Assembly (NCBI GenBank): GCA_031390755.1
Contig: JANMTS010000074.1
Span: 124,001 to 188,000, forward strand
Source of the DNA: DATMER01 sp031390755
GTDB taxonomy: Bacteria; Acidobacteriota; Thermoanaerobaculia; Multivoradales; UBA5704
DNA length: 64,000 nt
Direction of reading: 5' to 3'
Position numbers and translations under genes: made by a program. Below are positions 54,050 to 62,796 of this stretch, in pieces. The stretch's first letter is position 1. The number at the start of each line of letters is the position of its first letter. The notes below the pieces were generated by a model. It was not told the DNA's origin, did not search any database, and saw only the letters and a list, made by a program, of their open reading frames with translations.

Positions 54050-55378
54050 CTAGACATCGGCCGCCGAGGCGTCGAGGAGCTGCCCCGAGGGCGTCTCCTC
54101 CCCGAGCAGTCGGCGGATGGTCTTGTCGCGGCGCAGCTGCATCCGGAGGGTTGCGAGCTGGCCGTTCTCATCCATGTTCTTCCGCAACGCCACGGTCGTG
54201 GTGTTGCGCTGACGGGCGACGGCCGCCAGAGTCGCTTCGAACTCCTCCTCGCTCACCTGCAGCGATTCGGCGTCGGCAATGGCGTCGAGGAGCAGGCGGC
54301 CGTGGACGCGGCGCTCGGCGAGCGGCAGCATCTCGCTGGCCATCGCGTTCCAGTCGATGCCGGCCTTGTCCACGTCCATGCCGCGGCGCGCCAGGCTCTC
54401 GGCGTAGTCCTGCACGAGGCTCTCGACCTCGCGCCGGACGACGCCCTGCGGCAGCTCCAGCGGATGGCGCTCGCGGAGCTGGTCGAGAACGGCGCGCTGG
54501 CGCTGCTCGCGGCGCTCGTCGTTCTTCATCGCGCGCAGCCGCAGCGTGACCGCCTCGCGGAGCTGCTCCATCGTCTCGAAGTCGGCGCCGACGCGCTTCG
54601 CGAACTCGTCGTCGGCCTCGGGCAGGTCGCGCTCCTTGACGGCGATGACCTTGACGCGGAACTTGCGGTCGCGCGCCGGATGCTCGTGGTCGCCGTGCTG
54701 GATGGCCTCCTCGTGGCGGTCGAAGCCGGCTTCCTGGCCTTCGGTCAAGCCCTGGAGGGCGACGGAAAGCTCTTCCCAGACGCGCTCGTCGCCGATCTCG
54801 ACCTGGGCGTTCTCGACCTCGTGGTCCTCGGCGGGCTCGCCGTGCAGGCCGGGCGTCAGCTCGGTGATCTCGGCGCTGACGAGGTCGCCGCGGGCCGCGG
54901 GCCGCTCGACGGGCACCCAGTCCGAAAGCTGCTTGCGCAGCTCGTCGATCTTGTCGTCGACTTCCATCGTGCTGGGCTCGGCGGCCGGATCGGGGAGGTC
55001 GAAGTCCTTCGTGTTGCGCAGCTCGATCTCGGGCCGCACCTCGACCACGGCGGTGAAGGTGAAGGGCTCGCCCGGCTTGAGGGTCGGCTCTTCGGCCAAC
55101 TCCGGCTGCATCAGGGGATCGATGGACGCCTCGGCCTGGGCCTGGCGCCAGTAGCGCGGCAGCAGGCGCTCGATGACTTCCTGGTCGATGTCCTTGGCGA
55201 AGCGCTGGCGGACGACGTGAACGGGCACCTTGCCCTGACGGAAACCGGGGATCTTCGCGCGGCGGCTGTACTCCTGCACCACACGCTGCGTCTCCGCCTC
55301 GACGGCGGGCGCGGGAACCTCCACGGTGAGCTGCTTGCGGCAGGGGCCTACATCCTGCTGGGAGACGACGACGCTCAT
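54050..55378 (-). CDS. tig: trigger factor, ribosome-associated chaperone/PPIase
   Basis: 442 aa. N-terminal ribosome-binding domain containing the signature GFRQGKVP (KIPGFRQGKVPVHVVRQRF), a central FKBP-like domain and a helical C-terminal chaperone domain (VRREVESLVQDYAESLARRG). Trigger factor binds nascent chains at the exit tunnel. It is followed after 15 bp by clpP and preceded by two tRNA genes. Confidence 0.93.
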   Translation of the reverse strand: MSVVVSQQDVGPCRKQLTVEVPAPAVEAETQRVVQEYSRRAKIPGFRQGKVPVHVVRQRFAKDIDQEVIERLLPRYWRQAQAEASIDPLMQPELAEEPTLKPGEPFTFTAVVEVRPEIELRNTKDFDLPDPAAEPSTMEVDDKIDELRKQLSDWVPVERPAARGDLVSAEITELTPGLHGEPAEDHEVENAQVEIGDERVWEELSVALQGLTEGQEAGFDRHEEAIQHGDHEHPARDRKFRVKVIAVKERDLPEADDEFAKRVGADFETMEQLREAVTLRLRAMKNDERREQRQRAVLDQLRERHPLELPQGVVRREVESLVQDYAESLARRGMDVDKAGIDWNAMASEMLPLAERRVHGRLLLDAIADAESLQVSEEEFEATLAAVARQRNTTTVALRKNMDENGQLATLRMQLRRDKTIRRLLGEETPSGQLLDASAADV

Positions 55379-55411
55379 CCGATCCTCATTCCAAGTCGAT
55401 GGTTGGGTTGA

Positions 55412-55500
55412 TGGTGCGAAAGAGGGGACTCGAACCCCTAACCCGATTTCTCGGGACTAGATCCTAAGTCTAGCGCGTATACCAATTCCGCCACTTTCGC
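55412..55500 (-). tRNA. tRNA-Leu (anticodon UAG)
   Basis: Folds into a class II cloverleaf. Acceptor arms GCGAAAG and CTTTCGC, anticodon stem CTAGA around loop CTTAGGA with anticodon TAG, an extra variable arm (CCCGAGAAATCGGG), T-arm GGGGTTCGAGTCCCC and an encoded CCA at the 3' end. It lies between tRNA-Lys and tig. Confidence 0.95.
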
Positions 55501-55556
55501 AGCGAGGCCTCCTGCATCCTGGTGGGAGGGAGGGGGTGGTTTCGCGGGGGAAGTAA

Positions 55557-55632
55557 TGGTGAGCCGCCAGGGAATCGAACCCCGAACCCGCAGATTAAGA
55601 GTCTGCTGCTCTGCCAGTTGAGCTAGCGGCCC
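55557..55632 (-). tRNA. tRNA-Lys (anticodon CUU)
   Basis: 76-nt cloverleaf with acceptor arms GGGCCGC and GCGGCTC, anticodon stem GCAGA with loop CTCTTAA (anticodon CTT), T-arm with GGTTCGATTCC and an encoded CCA. It is 56 bp upstream of tRNA-Leu on the same strand. Confidence 0.95.
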
Positions 55633-55644
55633 GTTCGACGCCGG

Positions 55645-55673
55645 ATAATAGCCGAGGAATTTCCGGATGGCAA
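55645..55673 (-). promoter_or_regulatory. sigma70-like promoter of the tRNA-Lys/tRNA-Leu unit
   Basis: On the minus strand, TTGCCA (55668-55673) and TATTAT (55645-55650) with exactly 17 bp between them, ending about 12 bp before the tRNA-Lys 5' end. This spacing makes it a strong candidate and it may also read into tig-clpP. Confidence 0.7.
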
Positions 55674-55755
55674 TGTCCCCGTTTTTTATCCCGTGTCCCT
55701 TCAACCCCACCCGCCCCGTTCTCATTCCCACCCGCCCTGCCGGCCCCGTCGGGAT

Positions 55756-55956
55756 TCAGCCGCCTTGCACGAAGTGAACCACTTCCAGGCGGTCATCCGG
55801 ACCCAGACGGGCCGCGCCGTAATCGCCGCGCCGCACGATCTCGCCGTTGAGCTCGACGGCCACGGTCCTCGGGTCGCGCCCCAGCCCGGCGAGCAGATCG
55901 AGGACGGTTGCGCCGTCCACGACGCGATGCGGCTCGCCGTTCAGAAGAACATCCAC
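55756..55956 (-). CDS. ThiS/MoaD-like sulfur carrier protein
   Basis: 66 aa ubiquitin-fold carrier: MDVLLNGEPHRVVDGATVLD, VELNGEIVRRGDYGAARLGP, DRLEVVHFVQGG. The C-terminal GG is the site of thiocarboxylate formation. It resembles ThiS of thiamine thiazole synthesis. No thiG is next to it. Confidence 0.85.
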   Translation of the reverse strand: MDVLLNGEPHRVVDGATVLDLLAGLGRDPRTVAVELNGEIVRRGDYGAARLGPDDRLEVVHFVQGG

Positions 55957-55997
55957 AGCCGAAGCCTATATCAAGAGACCGGACAGGACTACAGGGC

Positions 55998-56897
55998 CTA
56001 GAGGAGATGCTTCAGCTCCGCGCGGCCGATCGAGCCGGCGGCGGAGATGATCAGCGCGGCGGTGCCGCGGCCGATGGTCGGGATGCCGAACGACAGCACA
56101 GCAAGGCCGTCGTCGTCGGTGCGCCCCAGGGCGAGGACGACCGGATCGGAGACGGTCGAGATCATCCGGACGGAGACCTGGGTGCCGACGATCGGCATGC
56201 CGCTCTTGCTGGAGCGGGTGCGCAGGGCGAGCTTCGCCTCCTGGCCCAGGGCCAGGTTCTCGTGCTCCTCCAGCAGCAGCACGAGCTGCTCCTGGTCCGC
56301 CTCGTTGGTCAGGTATTCGAGGATGACCTGGTCCAGGGTGCGCTCGCGCGACGAGGGCGACGGCGGCGGGAGCGGCGGAAGTACCGGCATTGGTGGCGGG
56401 AGCGGCCGGGTCGGCGGTGTCGGCATCCCCATCGGGCCCATCGATCCCATCGGCAGCATCGGCGGCAGCGCGCCGGGGGCGGGCAGCGCTCCCGGCGGGG
56501 TCACCGCGCCGACGGCGCCGACCGTGGAGCCGGAAGGAGACGCCAGAGGGAGCGGTCCGCGGGCGATGGTGCCGGTGTCCGTGTCGGGCGGCGCCGGAGG
56601 GGGCACCATCGGGCCGGTCTGCTTGCCCGCGAGCAGCGACTGGACCTTGGCGTCGAACTTCCCGTGCCGGATCGCGGCGATCATGGTCCGATGCTGGTGG
56701 TCCATGACCGCGATGATGTCCTTCTCGTCCTTGCCCTCGGCCAGCATCTCGGAGTACCCGGACCGCCTGCTGGCCAGCACCTGCCCGCCGACGTAGATCA
56801 GGCTCTCGATGAAGGGGTTGGCGAGTCCCTTGTCCTCGGTCTGGACGTGGAACACCACTTCATTGTGGCGGACATCGGTGTTGTAGCCGGTGATCAT
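55998..56897 (-). CDS. hypothetical protein with proline/glycine-rich middle
   Basis: 299 aa. The N-terminal part begins ITGYNTDVRHNEVVFHVQTE and includes SLIYVGGQVLASRRSGY. The middle is a Pro/Gly/Met-rich stretch (about residues 95-185). The C-terminal part is Ig-like (RTRSSKSGMPIVGTQVSVRM, GRTDDDGLAVLSF). There is no signal peptide. No family is recognised. Confidence 0.55.
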   Translation of the reverse strand: MITGYNTDVRHNEVVFHVQTEDKGLANPFIESLIYVGGQVLASRRSGYSEMLAEGKDEKDIIAVMDHQHRTMIAAIRHGKFDAKVQSLLAGKQTGPMVPPPAPPDTDTGTIARGPLPLASPSGSTVGAVGAVTPPGALPAPGALPPMLPMGSMGPMGMPTPPTRPLPPPMPVLPPLPPPSPSSRERTLDQVILEYLTNEADQEQLVLLLEEHENLALGQEAKLALRTRSSKSGMPIVGTQVSVRMISTVSDPVVLALGRTDDDGLAVLSFGIPTIGRGTAALIISAAGSIGRAELKHLL

Positions 56898-57026
56898 CGT
56901 GGAGGCGTGGGGGCTTGGGTGCGGACGGCGACGATTCTAATACAGGGGACGCGGGAAGCAAGCATGCCGCCTCAGGCTCCCCGCCGACAGGATCGTTACC
57001 GGCATCCTGACACAGCTTGACATAGA

Positions 57027-58376
57027 ATGGAGCGGAGGCCCACCGAGCCAGCCTCGACCCTCCCCGGCGACGCGATCCGCGGGCCGGCGGGGCGGCTGGC
57101 CGACAGGGTGGTCCGGGAAACCGGGCCGCCTCCCATGCTTGGAAAGGTGGGGCCGGTCGCCACGCGTGCGGCCTGGGCCTCGTTTCCCGACGAGGTCATG
57201 AAATTGATCCCATCCCCCCTTGGGCTGATCCCATTCCCCCTCTCCCCGGCCCTCTCCCCCGTGCCGGGGGAAAGGGAGAAAAGCGCCGGGCTGATCCCAT
57301 CCGGGACGAACAGCGGTGCGATCTCCACCTCCCGGCTCCCCGTCCTGGCCGCCAGGGCGACGACGGTCGCCCCTCCAGACACCACCCGGCTCGTGGACTC
57401 CTTCGGCCGCCGGCTCACCTATCTGCGCGTCTCCGTGACCGACCGCTGCAACCTGCGCTGCACCTACTGCCTGCCCGCGGACGCGGAGTTCCCGTTCGGC
57501 GACCGCGCGTTCCTCTCGCCCGTCGAGATGGAGACGCTCGTCGGCGCGCTGGTCCGCCTCGGCATCCGGCGCGTGCGCCTGACCGGCGGCGAGCCGCTGA
57601 TCCGCAAGGACATCCTGGAGATCGTCGAGCGTTTGAAAGCCCTGCCCGGCCTGGAGAACCTCGCCCTGTCGACGAACGGCACGGAGCTGGCCCGCCTGGC
57701 GCCCGCGCTGAAAACAGCCGGGCTCGACCGGGTCAACATCAGCGTCGACAGCCTCGACCCCGAGCGCTTCGAGGCGCTCACCCGCCGCGGCCTGTTCCAG
57801 GACGTCTGGCGCGGCGTCGAGGCCGCCCTGGACGCCGGGCTTCATCCGGTGAAGCTGAACTCCGTGCTGCTCGCGGACGGAGCAGATGACTTCGAGAGGC
57901 TCGCCGCCCTGACGCTGGACCGGCCGCTCACGGTCCGCTTCATCGAGCTGATGGCCACCGCCTCGAACCAGCACCTCGAAGGGCAGTTCCTTTCGGCAGA
58001 CGACGTCAAGCTTCGCCTGGAGGCGCGCTTCGGCCCTCTCGAAGAGCACGACGACGGCGAGCCCCGCACCGGTCCGGCCCGCTCGTACCGCTTCCGCGGC
58101 GCCGTGGGCTCGATCGGATTCATCACGCCGATGTCCCACACCTTCTGCGCGGACTGCAACCGCCTGCGCCTGACGTCGCGCGGCGACCTGCGGCTCTGCC
58201 TGTTCGCCGACAAATACCATCCGCTCCGGCCGCTCCTCGCCGAATCCGATCCGGCCCGCCGGGACGCCAATCTGGAGACGGAGATCCTGCGCGTGCTCCA
58301 GGACAAGCCCGAAGCCCACGGCCTCGCCCGCGGCGACTACGGGAATCTGGTCAGCTTCATGCAGTTCGGGGGGTAG
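57027..58376 (+). CDS. moaA: GTP 3',8-cyclase MoaA (radical SAM)
   Basis: 449 aa as drawn. The enzyme proper starts near LVDSFGRRLTYLRVSVTDRC. The SAM cluster motif CNLRCTYC, the phrase LTGGEPLIRKDILEIVERL and the C-terminal second-cluster motif (CADCNRLRLTSRGDLRLC) are all present. It makes the first intermediate of molybdenum cofactor. The first 120 codons are unusual: they include a translated dispersed palindromic repeat (57225-57280), so the true start may be the GTG at 57393 or near it. MoaD-MoaE is at 44692. Confidence 0.86.
   Translation: MERRPTEPASTLPGDAIRGPAGRLADRVVRETGPPPMLGKVGPVATRAAWASFPDEVMKLIPSPLGLIPFPLSPALSPVPGEREKSAGLIPSGTNSGAISTSRLPVLAARATTVAPPDTTRLVDSFGRRLTYLRVSVTDRCNLRCTYCLPADAEFPFGDRAFLSPVEMETLVGALVRLGIRRVRLTGGEPLIRKDILEIVERLKALPGLENLALSTNGTELARLAPALKTAGLDRVNISVDSLDPERFEALTRRGLFQDVWRGVEAALDAGLHPVKLNSVLLADGADDFERLAALTLDRPLTVRFIELMATASNQHLEGQFLSADDVKLRLEARFGPLEEHDDGEPRTGPARSYRFRGAVGSIGFITPMSHTFCADCNRLRLTSRGDLRLCLFADKYHPLRPLLAESDPARRDANLETEILRVLQDKPEAHGLARGDYGNLVSFMQFGG
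57225..57280 (+). repeat. dispersed palindromic repeat in the 5' part of moaA
   Basis: About 55 bp matching 22728-22782 in inverted orientation. It contains CTCTCCCCGGCCCTCTC and the palindrome CCCCCGTGCCGGGGG, preceded by TGATCCCAT which itself occurs three times nearby. In this frame it would encode PLSPALSPVPGERE. Confidence 0.72.
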
Positions 58377-58435
58377 GGGGCGACCTGCATCCGCGGGAGC
58401 GCGCCCGAAGGCGCGCCCCCACGGACACTCTGACT

Positions 58436-58831
58436 CTATTCAGCGTTGGCGGGAGCCGGCTCGGCCGCCTCGGACACCGCCGCGATCTCGGGAGCCGGAA
58501 GCGGCAACGGGGTCCGGCTGCGGAACGGCTGGATGCGGAACTCCGCCAGCTTCTCGCTCCGGTTGCCGTAGTGCTCCTTCAGGATGAACCGGATCACCGA
58601 GGCCGCCTTCCGGCCGGTCGTGACCACAAGGTCCAGCTGCTGACTCGTGGTCTGTTTCGCCGCCGCCTGGGCCGCCTGAAGCGGCATCAGGGAACGCGCC
58701 CGGCCCAGAAGGCTCAGGAGCTTGGTGCGGGCAATTTCCGTCTGGGGGACATCGGACGCGTTCTCCTCCAGCGCCGCGAGCAGCGTCTCCCAATCCTGCA
58801 GATAATCGGCAATTGACGTGCGCTTGTGCAT
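58436..58831 (-). CDS. hypothetical protein
   Basis: 131 aa, soluble. Helical N-terminal two thirds (TSIADYLQDWETLLAALEEN, EIARTKLLSLLGRARSLMPL) followed by a Pro/Ala-rich tail. No family is recognised. It lies downstream of the truncated family member next to cassette 2 and is read in the same direction. Confidence 0.55.
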   Translation of the reverse strand: MHKRTSIADYLQDWETLLAALEENASDVPQTEIARTKLLSLLGRARSLMPLQAAQAAAKQTTSQQLDLVVTTGRKAASVIRFILKEHYGNRSEKLAEFRIQPFRSRTPLPLPAPEIAAVSEAAEPAPANAE

Positions 58832-58867
58832 GGTCCTGCACTCCTTTCCAAGAGCCCATCCCAGGGC

Positions 58868-59125
58868 TCAAAAACCGACGCCATCACGACGCCGGATATC
58901 CAGCGACACCATTCCGGCCAGCCGCCCCGTCGATCCCGCTTCAAGGCGACCTGCCGACTCGCGCTTGCTGCCGCGAATGGACATATCCTGCATGAGCTCC
59001 GTCAACATGTCAATATCCGCGGCCAAATTTTCTTCAACAGCTTTGCAGGGCGCAAAGACCTTGCAAGACGCAACAAAAAGCGCGGTAGGCGAACGACGCT
59101 CTCCATCAAGCAGCCGCTTCGCCAT
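58868..59125 (-). CDS. small helical frame after the truncated paralog (possible remnant)
   Basis: 85 aa, ATG at 59125 overlapping the stop of the truncated frame above it. The recognisable middle is AVEENLAADIDMLTELMQDM, a charged helix similar in character to the last gene of the operon at 13888. Base composition is less GC-rich than its neighbours (a run with caatatccgcggcc on the plus strand). It may be a decayed or functional small partner; certainty is low. Confidence 0.35.
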   Translation of the reverse strand: MAKRLLDGERRSPTALFVASCKVFAPCKAVEENLAADIDMLTELMQDMSIRGSKRESAGRLEAGSTGRLAGMVSLDIRRRDGVGF

Positions 59126-59398
59126 TCACAGCAAGCTCGGCGGCAGATCGCTCCGGAGACCGAGCCGCCGAGTGCGCAGCTCCAGGAGCAGCCCGGCTCT
59201 CGCCGAGCCTGCGAAGGCTCGGCGGGCCAGCTCGACCACGCCTACCGGAGACGCTTCCAGCCTCCATTCCGGATTGCTGAGCGCTTCAGCGTCCTCGACA
59301 TACGGAAGGCGGCTCCAGACCTTGCCCAGCCGGCCGAGCGGCAGCTCATCGAGCCACGGGCGAACGGCGTCCGCCGCCTGCCGGCAACTTGTATAGAG
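59126..59398 (-). pseudogene. 5'-truncated paralog of the 13370-13891 protein
   Basis: The frame ending in TGA at 59126-59128 reads ...WSRLPYVEDAEALSNPEWRL ... ARAGLLLELRTRR, matching WYRLPYVRDAEELFSSDFNL ... RCGLFLELTHSS of the intact protein. The first 35 or so residues have no counterpart and no ATG, GTG or TTG is in frame up to the next upstream stop (near 59456). The C-terminal 60 residues are also missing. It is divergent from the XRE-TPR gene at 59431, the same position the intact gene's operon holds in cassette 1. Confidence 0.7.
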
Positions 59399-59430
59399 AC
59401 GTGAGACCGCAAACCAGGAGACGAACCCCG

Positions 59431-60891
59431 ATGCCCCGCTACTTCCGATCCCTGCTCATTCAGATGCTGGCCGCCTGGAAGGGCCTCGCCCAGAAGGAGA
59501 TCGCCGCCAGGGCCGGCATCGACGCCAAGCAGGTGTCGCGCCTTCTGACCCGCGAAACGCTGGAGGACGGCTGGTACCGGCGCCTGTTGAAGGGCGTCCG
59601 CGGCCGGCCTGCCGAGGTGGCCGTCGTGACCGGCTGCCTCGAAGCCCTCGACGCCCTTCGGCAGGACCGGGGACTGACCGAGGCGGAGCAGGACGAGATC
59701 GAGGCGGGCGTGCTGGAGGGCCAGCGGGTGCTCCGGGAGGCGCTGTCCGAGGCCGCGCGGCGTTCCAGGGCGGCACCGCGGCTCGACGGCTACCCCAGGC
59801 CCGACGAGGTGGAGCCCGCCCGCTGGCACGCCCGCCATCTCTGGCCGGGGCTCAAGGCGCTTCCCGAAGCCCAGCAGCTCGCCGTGGTCCGGGTGTCCCG
59901 CTCTTTCCAGAGCTGGGCGCTCATGGAGCTGGTCTGCGAGGAGTCGGTCACCGAGACCTCCCGCGATCTCGACTCCGCGGCCCGGCTGGCGCGGCTCGCG
60001 GTGGCGATCGCCGAGACGGTTCGAGGGCCGGAGGCGTGGTGCAACCGCGTGAAGGGCTATGCCCGGGCGCACCCGGCGAACATCGAAAGGGTCTTCGGCC
60101 GCCTGGAGGCCGCGGATGCGGGGCTCGAAGAGGCCAATCAGCTCTGGCTCGCCGGGGCGGACCCCGACAACGTTCTGGACCCGGGGAGGCTCTTCGATCT
60201 GGAAGCCTCGCTACGGCGCGATCAACGGCGATTTGCCGAATCTCTTGCTCGGCTCGCCGACGCCAAGGCGGTGGGTCGCCGGCCGGAGCGCTACCTTATT
60301 AACAAAGGCTTCACACTGGAGGTCATGGGGGACTATGAACAGGCGATCGCGGTCTTGCTGGAAGCCCGACGCCAGGTGGAGCGAGGGGGCGATCCGCGGC
60401 TCCTGTATATGCTGCTCTTCAATCTTTCCGTCAACTATACCCATACGGCCAGGTTCGCGGAAGCCGCCGCCCTTGCGCGGAGGGTTAGGGCGGCAGCCTC
60501 GGCCAGGGGAGACAAGAGCGAGACCAGCCGCGTGACGTGGCTGGAAGGCCGGATCGCCGCCGGGCTGGGCCGGCGCCTCGAGGCCCTCGCGCTGTTGGAA
60601 AAGGCTCGGGCGGAATTCGAAGAACGAGAGATGTGGTACGACGTGGCGCTGGCCCTGCTGGAGATGGCGGCCTTGTTGCTCGACGAGGGGAAGGTGAAGG
60701 AGGTGAAGGCTCTCACCTCCGGCCTCGTCCGCGCCTTCGAGTCCGACAAAGTCCACCCGGAGGCCCAGGCCGCGCTCCAGCTTTTCCAGCGGGCCGCGGC
60801 GCAGGAGGCAGTCACCGCCGCCGCCGCCCGACGCCTTCTGGGGTACCTTTTTCTGGCCCGCTACAACCAGGGCCTCCGGTACGAATCATGA
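59431..60891 (+). CDS. XRE-type HTH / TPR regulator (cassette 2, regulator A)
   Basis: 486 aa. HTH-like segment near the N-terminus (LAQKEIAARAGIDAKQVSRLL), then TPR-like repeats: RRFAESLARLADAKAVGRRP, MGDYEQAIAVLLEARRQVE, TARFAEAAALARRVR, and the tail signature HPEAQAALQLFQRAAAQEAV. It is paralogous to the regulators at 8299 and 10787 and closest to 61331. CAGGAG lies 10 nt before the ATG. The stop overlaps the convergent peptide gene by six bases. Confidence 0.74.
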   Translation: MPRYFRSLLIQMLAAWKGLAQKEIAARAGIDAKQVSRLLTRETLEDGWYRRLLKGVRGRPAEVAVVTGCLEALDALRQDRGLTEAEQDEIEAGVLEGQRVLREALSEAARRSRAAPRLDGYPRPDEVEPARWHARHLWPGLKALPEAQQLAVVRVSRSFQSWALMELVCEESVTETSRDLDSAARLARLAVAIAETVRGPEAWCNRVKGYARAHPANIERVFGRLEAADAGLEEANQLWLAGADPDNVLDPGRLFDLEASLRRDQRRFAESLARLADAKAVGRRPERYLINKGFTLEVMGDYEQAIAVLLEARRQVERGGDPRLLYMLLFNLSVNYTHTARFAEAAALARRVRAAASARGDKSETSRVTWLEGRIAAGLGRRLEALALLEKARAEFEEREMWYDVALALLEMAALLLDEGKVKEVKALTSGLVRAFESDKVHPEAQAALQLFQRAAAQEAVTAAAARRLLGYLFLARYNQGLRYES

Positions 60892-61215
60892 ACCCTCGGG
60901 GCAGCCGTTCGGGTCCATCCCGCAACCGGCGTCGATCTGCTGCGCCGGCCGGCAGCGGCTGTCGGGATCCATGATGCAGCCCTCGTCCGTCTGGAGCCGT
61001 GCCGGCGGGTGGCAGTTGCCAAAGGGATCCATGCCGCAGCCGGCATCGGTCCGAGGCTGGCAGGCACCATCAGGATCCATGCCGCAGCCGGCATCGATCG
61101 CCGACGGCCCCCAGGAGCCGAGAAGATCCCAGAGCTGGGCGAGGAGAGCGGGCTGGGTGGCCCACGAAACCGAGAGGAACCCGGAGAAGGCGAGGGCGAA
61201 GAGTGAGCGGCGCAT
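60886..61215 (-). CDS. small secreted peptide with GCxxDPxGxC repeats (cassette 2)
   Basis: 109 aa. A signal peptide (RRSLFALAFSGFLSVSWATQ) is followed by three full repeats DAGCGMDPDGAC, DAGCGMDPFGNC and DEGCIMDPDSRC and a shortened last one (DAGCGMDPNGC). The first three have seven residues between cysteines; the last has six. GGGAG lies 8 nt before the ATG at 61215. It is convergent with regulator A, overlapping its end by six bases, and divergent from regulator B. Confidence 0.7.
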   Translation of the reverse strand: MRRSLFALAFSGFLSVSWATQPALLAQLWDLLGSWGPSAIDAGCGMDPDGACQPRTDAGCGMDPFGNCHPPARLQTDEGCIMDPDSRCRPAQQIDAGCGMDPNGCPEGS

Positions 61216-61330
61216 CGATTGATCTCCCGTGCGGCATCGGAGCCGGGCCTTCGTGGCCTGCCCGCACCGCGCCCGGCAAGGATGCCGCAACGTCGGCGAA
61301 AAATCCTCAATCCAGGAAGCAGAGGTGCGC

Positions 61331-62760
61331 ATGAGCCTCGGCAAGCAGTTGACCCGCCTCTTTCGGGCGATCTCGGGAAAGACGCAGCGGCAGTTTGCCG
61401 AGGGTGCGGGCATCCATCCCTCCCGGCTCGCCAAGTACGAGAGCGAGGACGCCGCCGAGCCGCCGGCCGAGGTGCTGCCGCCCATGGCCCGGCAGGCCGG
61501 TCTCTCGGTGGCGGACGGCGAGCAGATCGTGCGTTTCTGGGAGACTCTCCAGCAGCGCCGCGAGCGGGCGGGCCAGGGGGCCGAGGCTCTCCTGGCCGAG
61601 GCGGGCGCGCGGCTCGACACTCTGGCCGCCGACACCTACCACCGCCTGCTGCGGCTCCCGGCTCCGGGAGCCGAGCCCCGGCCCGAGGACCGCTGGCGGG
61701 ATCTCCCGCTGTGGCTGGAGCTCAAGGAGCTCGACGAAGAGGACCAGCTCGCCGTGGTGAGCGTCTCGACCGAGCACCAGACCTGGGCCCTGGCGGAGAT
61801 GGCCTGCGACGAATCGATCCTTGAAGCATCCCGAGACCTCGACCGTGCCGCGAGCCTCGCCCGCCTGGCGCTGGCGATCGCCGAGCGGGTCCGGGGGACC
61901 GAGCCCTGGCGCAATCGCCTCAAGGGCTTCGCCGCGGCCCACCTGGCCAACGTCGACAGGGTCGGCGGCAGGCTCAACGCCGCCGAGCCTGGTCTCGCCG
62001 AAGCCCAACGCTTGTGGGACGCAGGAGCCGACCCCGGCAACCTCCTGGACCCGGGGAGGTCCTGAACCTGGAGGCCTCCCTGCACCGGGATCGGCGCCGC
62101 TTCGGCGATGCCCTGGACCGCCTGGAGAAGGCCCTCGCGGTGGGACGCTGTCCCGAGCGCTACCTGGTCAAGAAGAGCTCCATCCTGGAGGCCATGGGAC
62201 GGTACGAGGAGGCGATCGAGACCCTGCTGAAGGCGAAACCTCTCGTCGAGCAGAAAGGCGACGCCCGGCTGCTCTACATGCAGCGCTTCAATCTCGCGGT
62301 CGTCTACACCCACACCGGGCGCTTCGCCGAAGCCGCCGCCCTGGCCGAGCAGGTGCGCGCCGTGGCGGCCGAGCGCGGCGACCACCACGAGACCAGCCGG
62401 GTCGTCTGGCTCCGCGGGAGGATCGCGGCCGGGCAGGGCCAGATCGAGCTGGCCCTGAGCCTGCTGGATCAGGCGCGGCAGGAATTCGCCGCCCGGGGCA
62501 TGGAATATGACGTGGCCCTCGCCCTGCTGGAGATCGCGGCCCTGCTCCTCCAGGAGGGGCGAACCGCGGAAGTGAAGACGCTGGCCGCGGGCCTCGCGAA
62601 AATCTTCGAAGCCGGCCAGATCCACCCCGAGGCCCGGGCCGCTCTGAAGCTCTTCCGGGAAGCCATCGAGCAGGAAGCCGCAACGGCCGACCTGGCCCGC
62701 CGCGTTCTCGGCTACCTCTTCCTGGCACGGCACAACGAAGCGCTGCGGTTCACGGGGTGA
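61331..62760 (+). CDS. XRE-type HTH / TPR regulator (cassette 2, regulator B), 1-nt frameshift
   Basis: About 475 aa when the frame is restored. HTH-like segment near the N-terminus (TQRQFAEGAGIHPSRLAKYE). The first frame reads to DPGNLLDPGRS then stops at 62063. The next frame continues NLEASLHRDRRRFGDALDRL, MGRYEEAIETLLKAKPLVE, TGRFAEAAALAEQVR and HPEARAALKLFREAIEQEA. The paralog at 59431 reads DPGRLFDLEASLRRDQRRF across the same point, so one base is missing near 62059/62060. It is divergent from the peptide gene across about 115 bp. Confidence 0.72.
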
Positions 62761-62796
62761 ACGGGCGGGCGCCCCCGCCAGACTTACCTGAGGACA

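Noticed and set aside
59242..60072. 276-aa minus-strand frame antisense to the XRE-TPR gene
   Set aside because: Its frame is different from that of the truncated 13370-like remnant and has no recognisable domain; a codon shadow.
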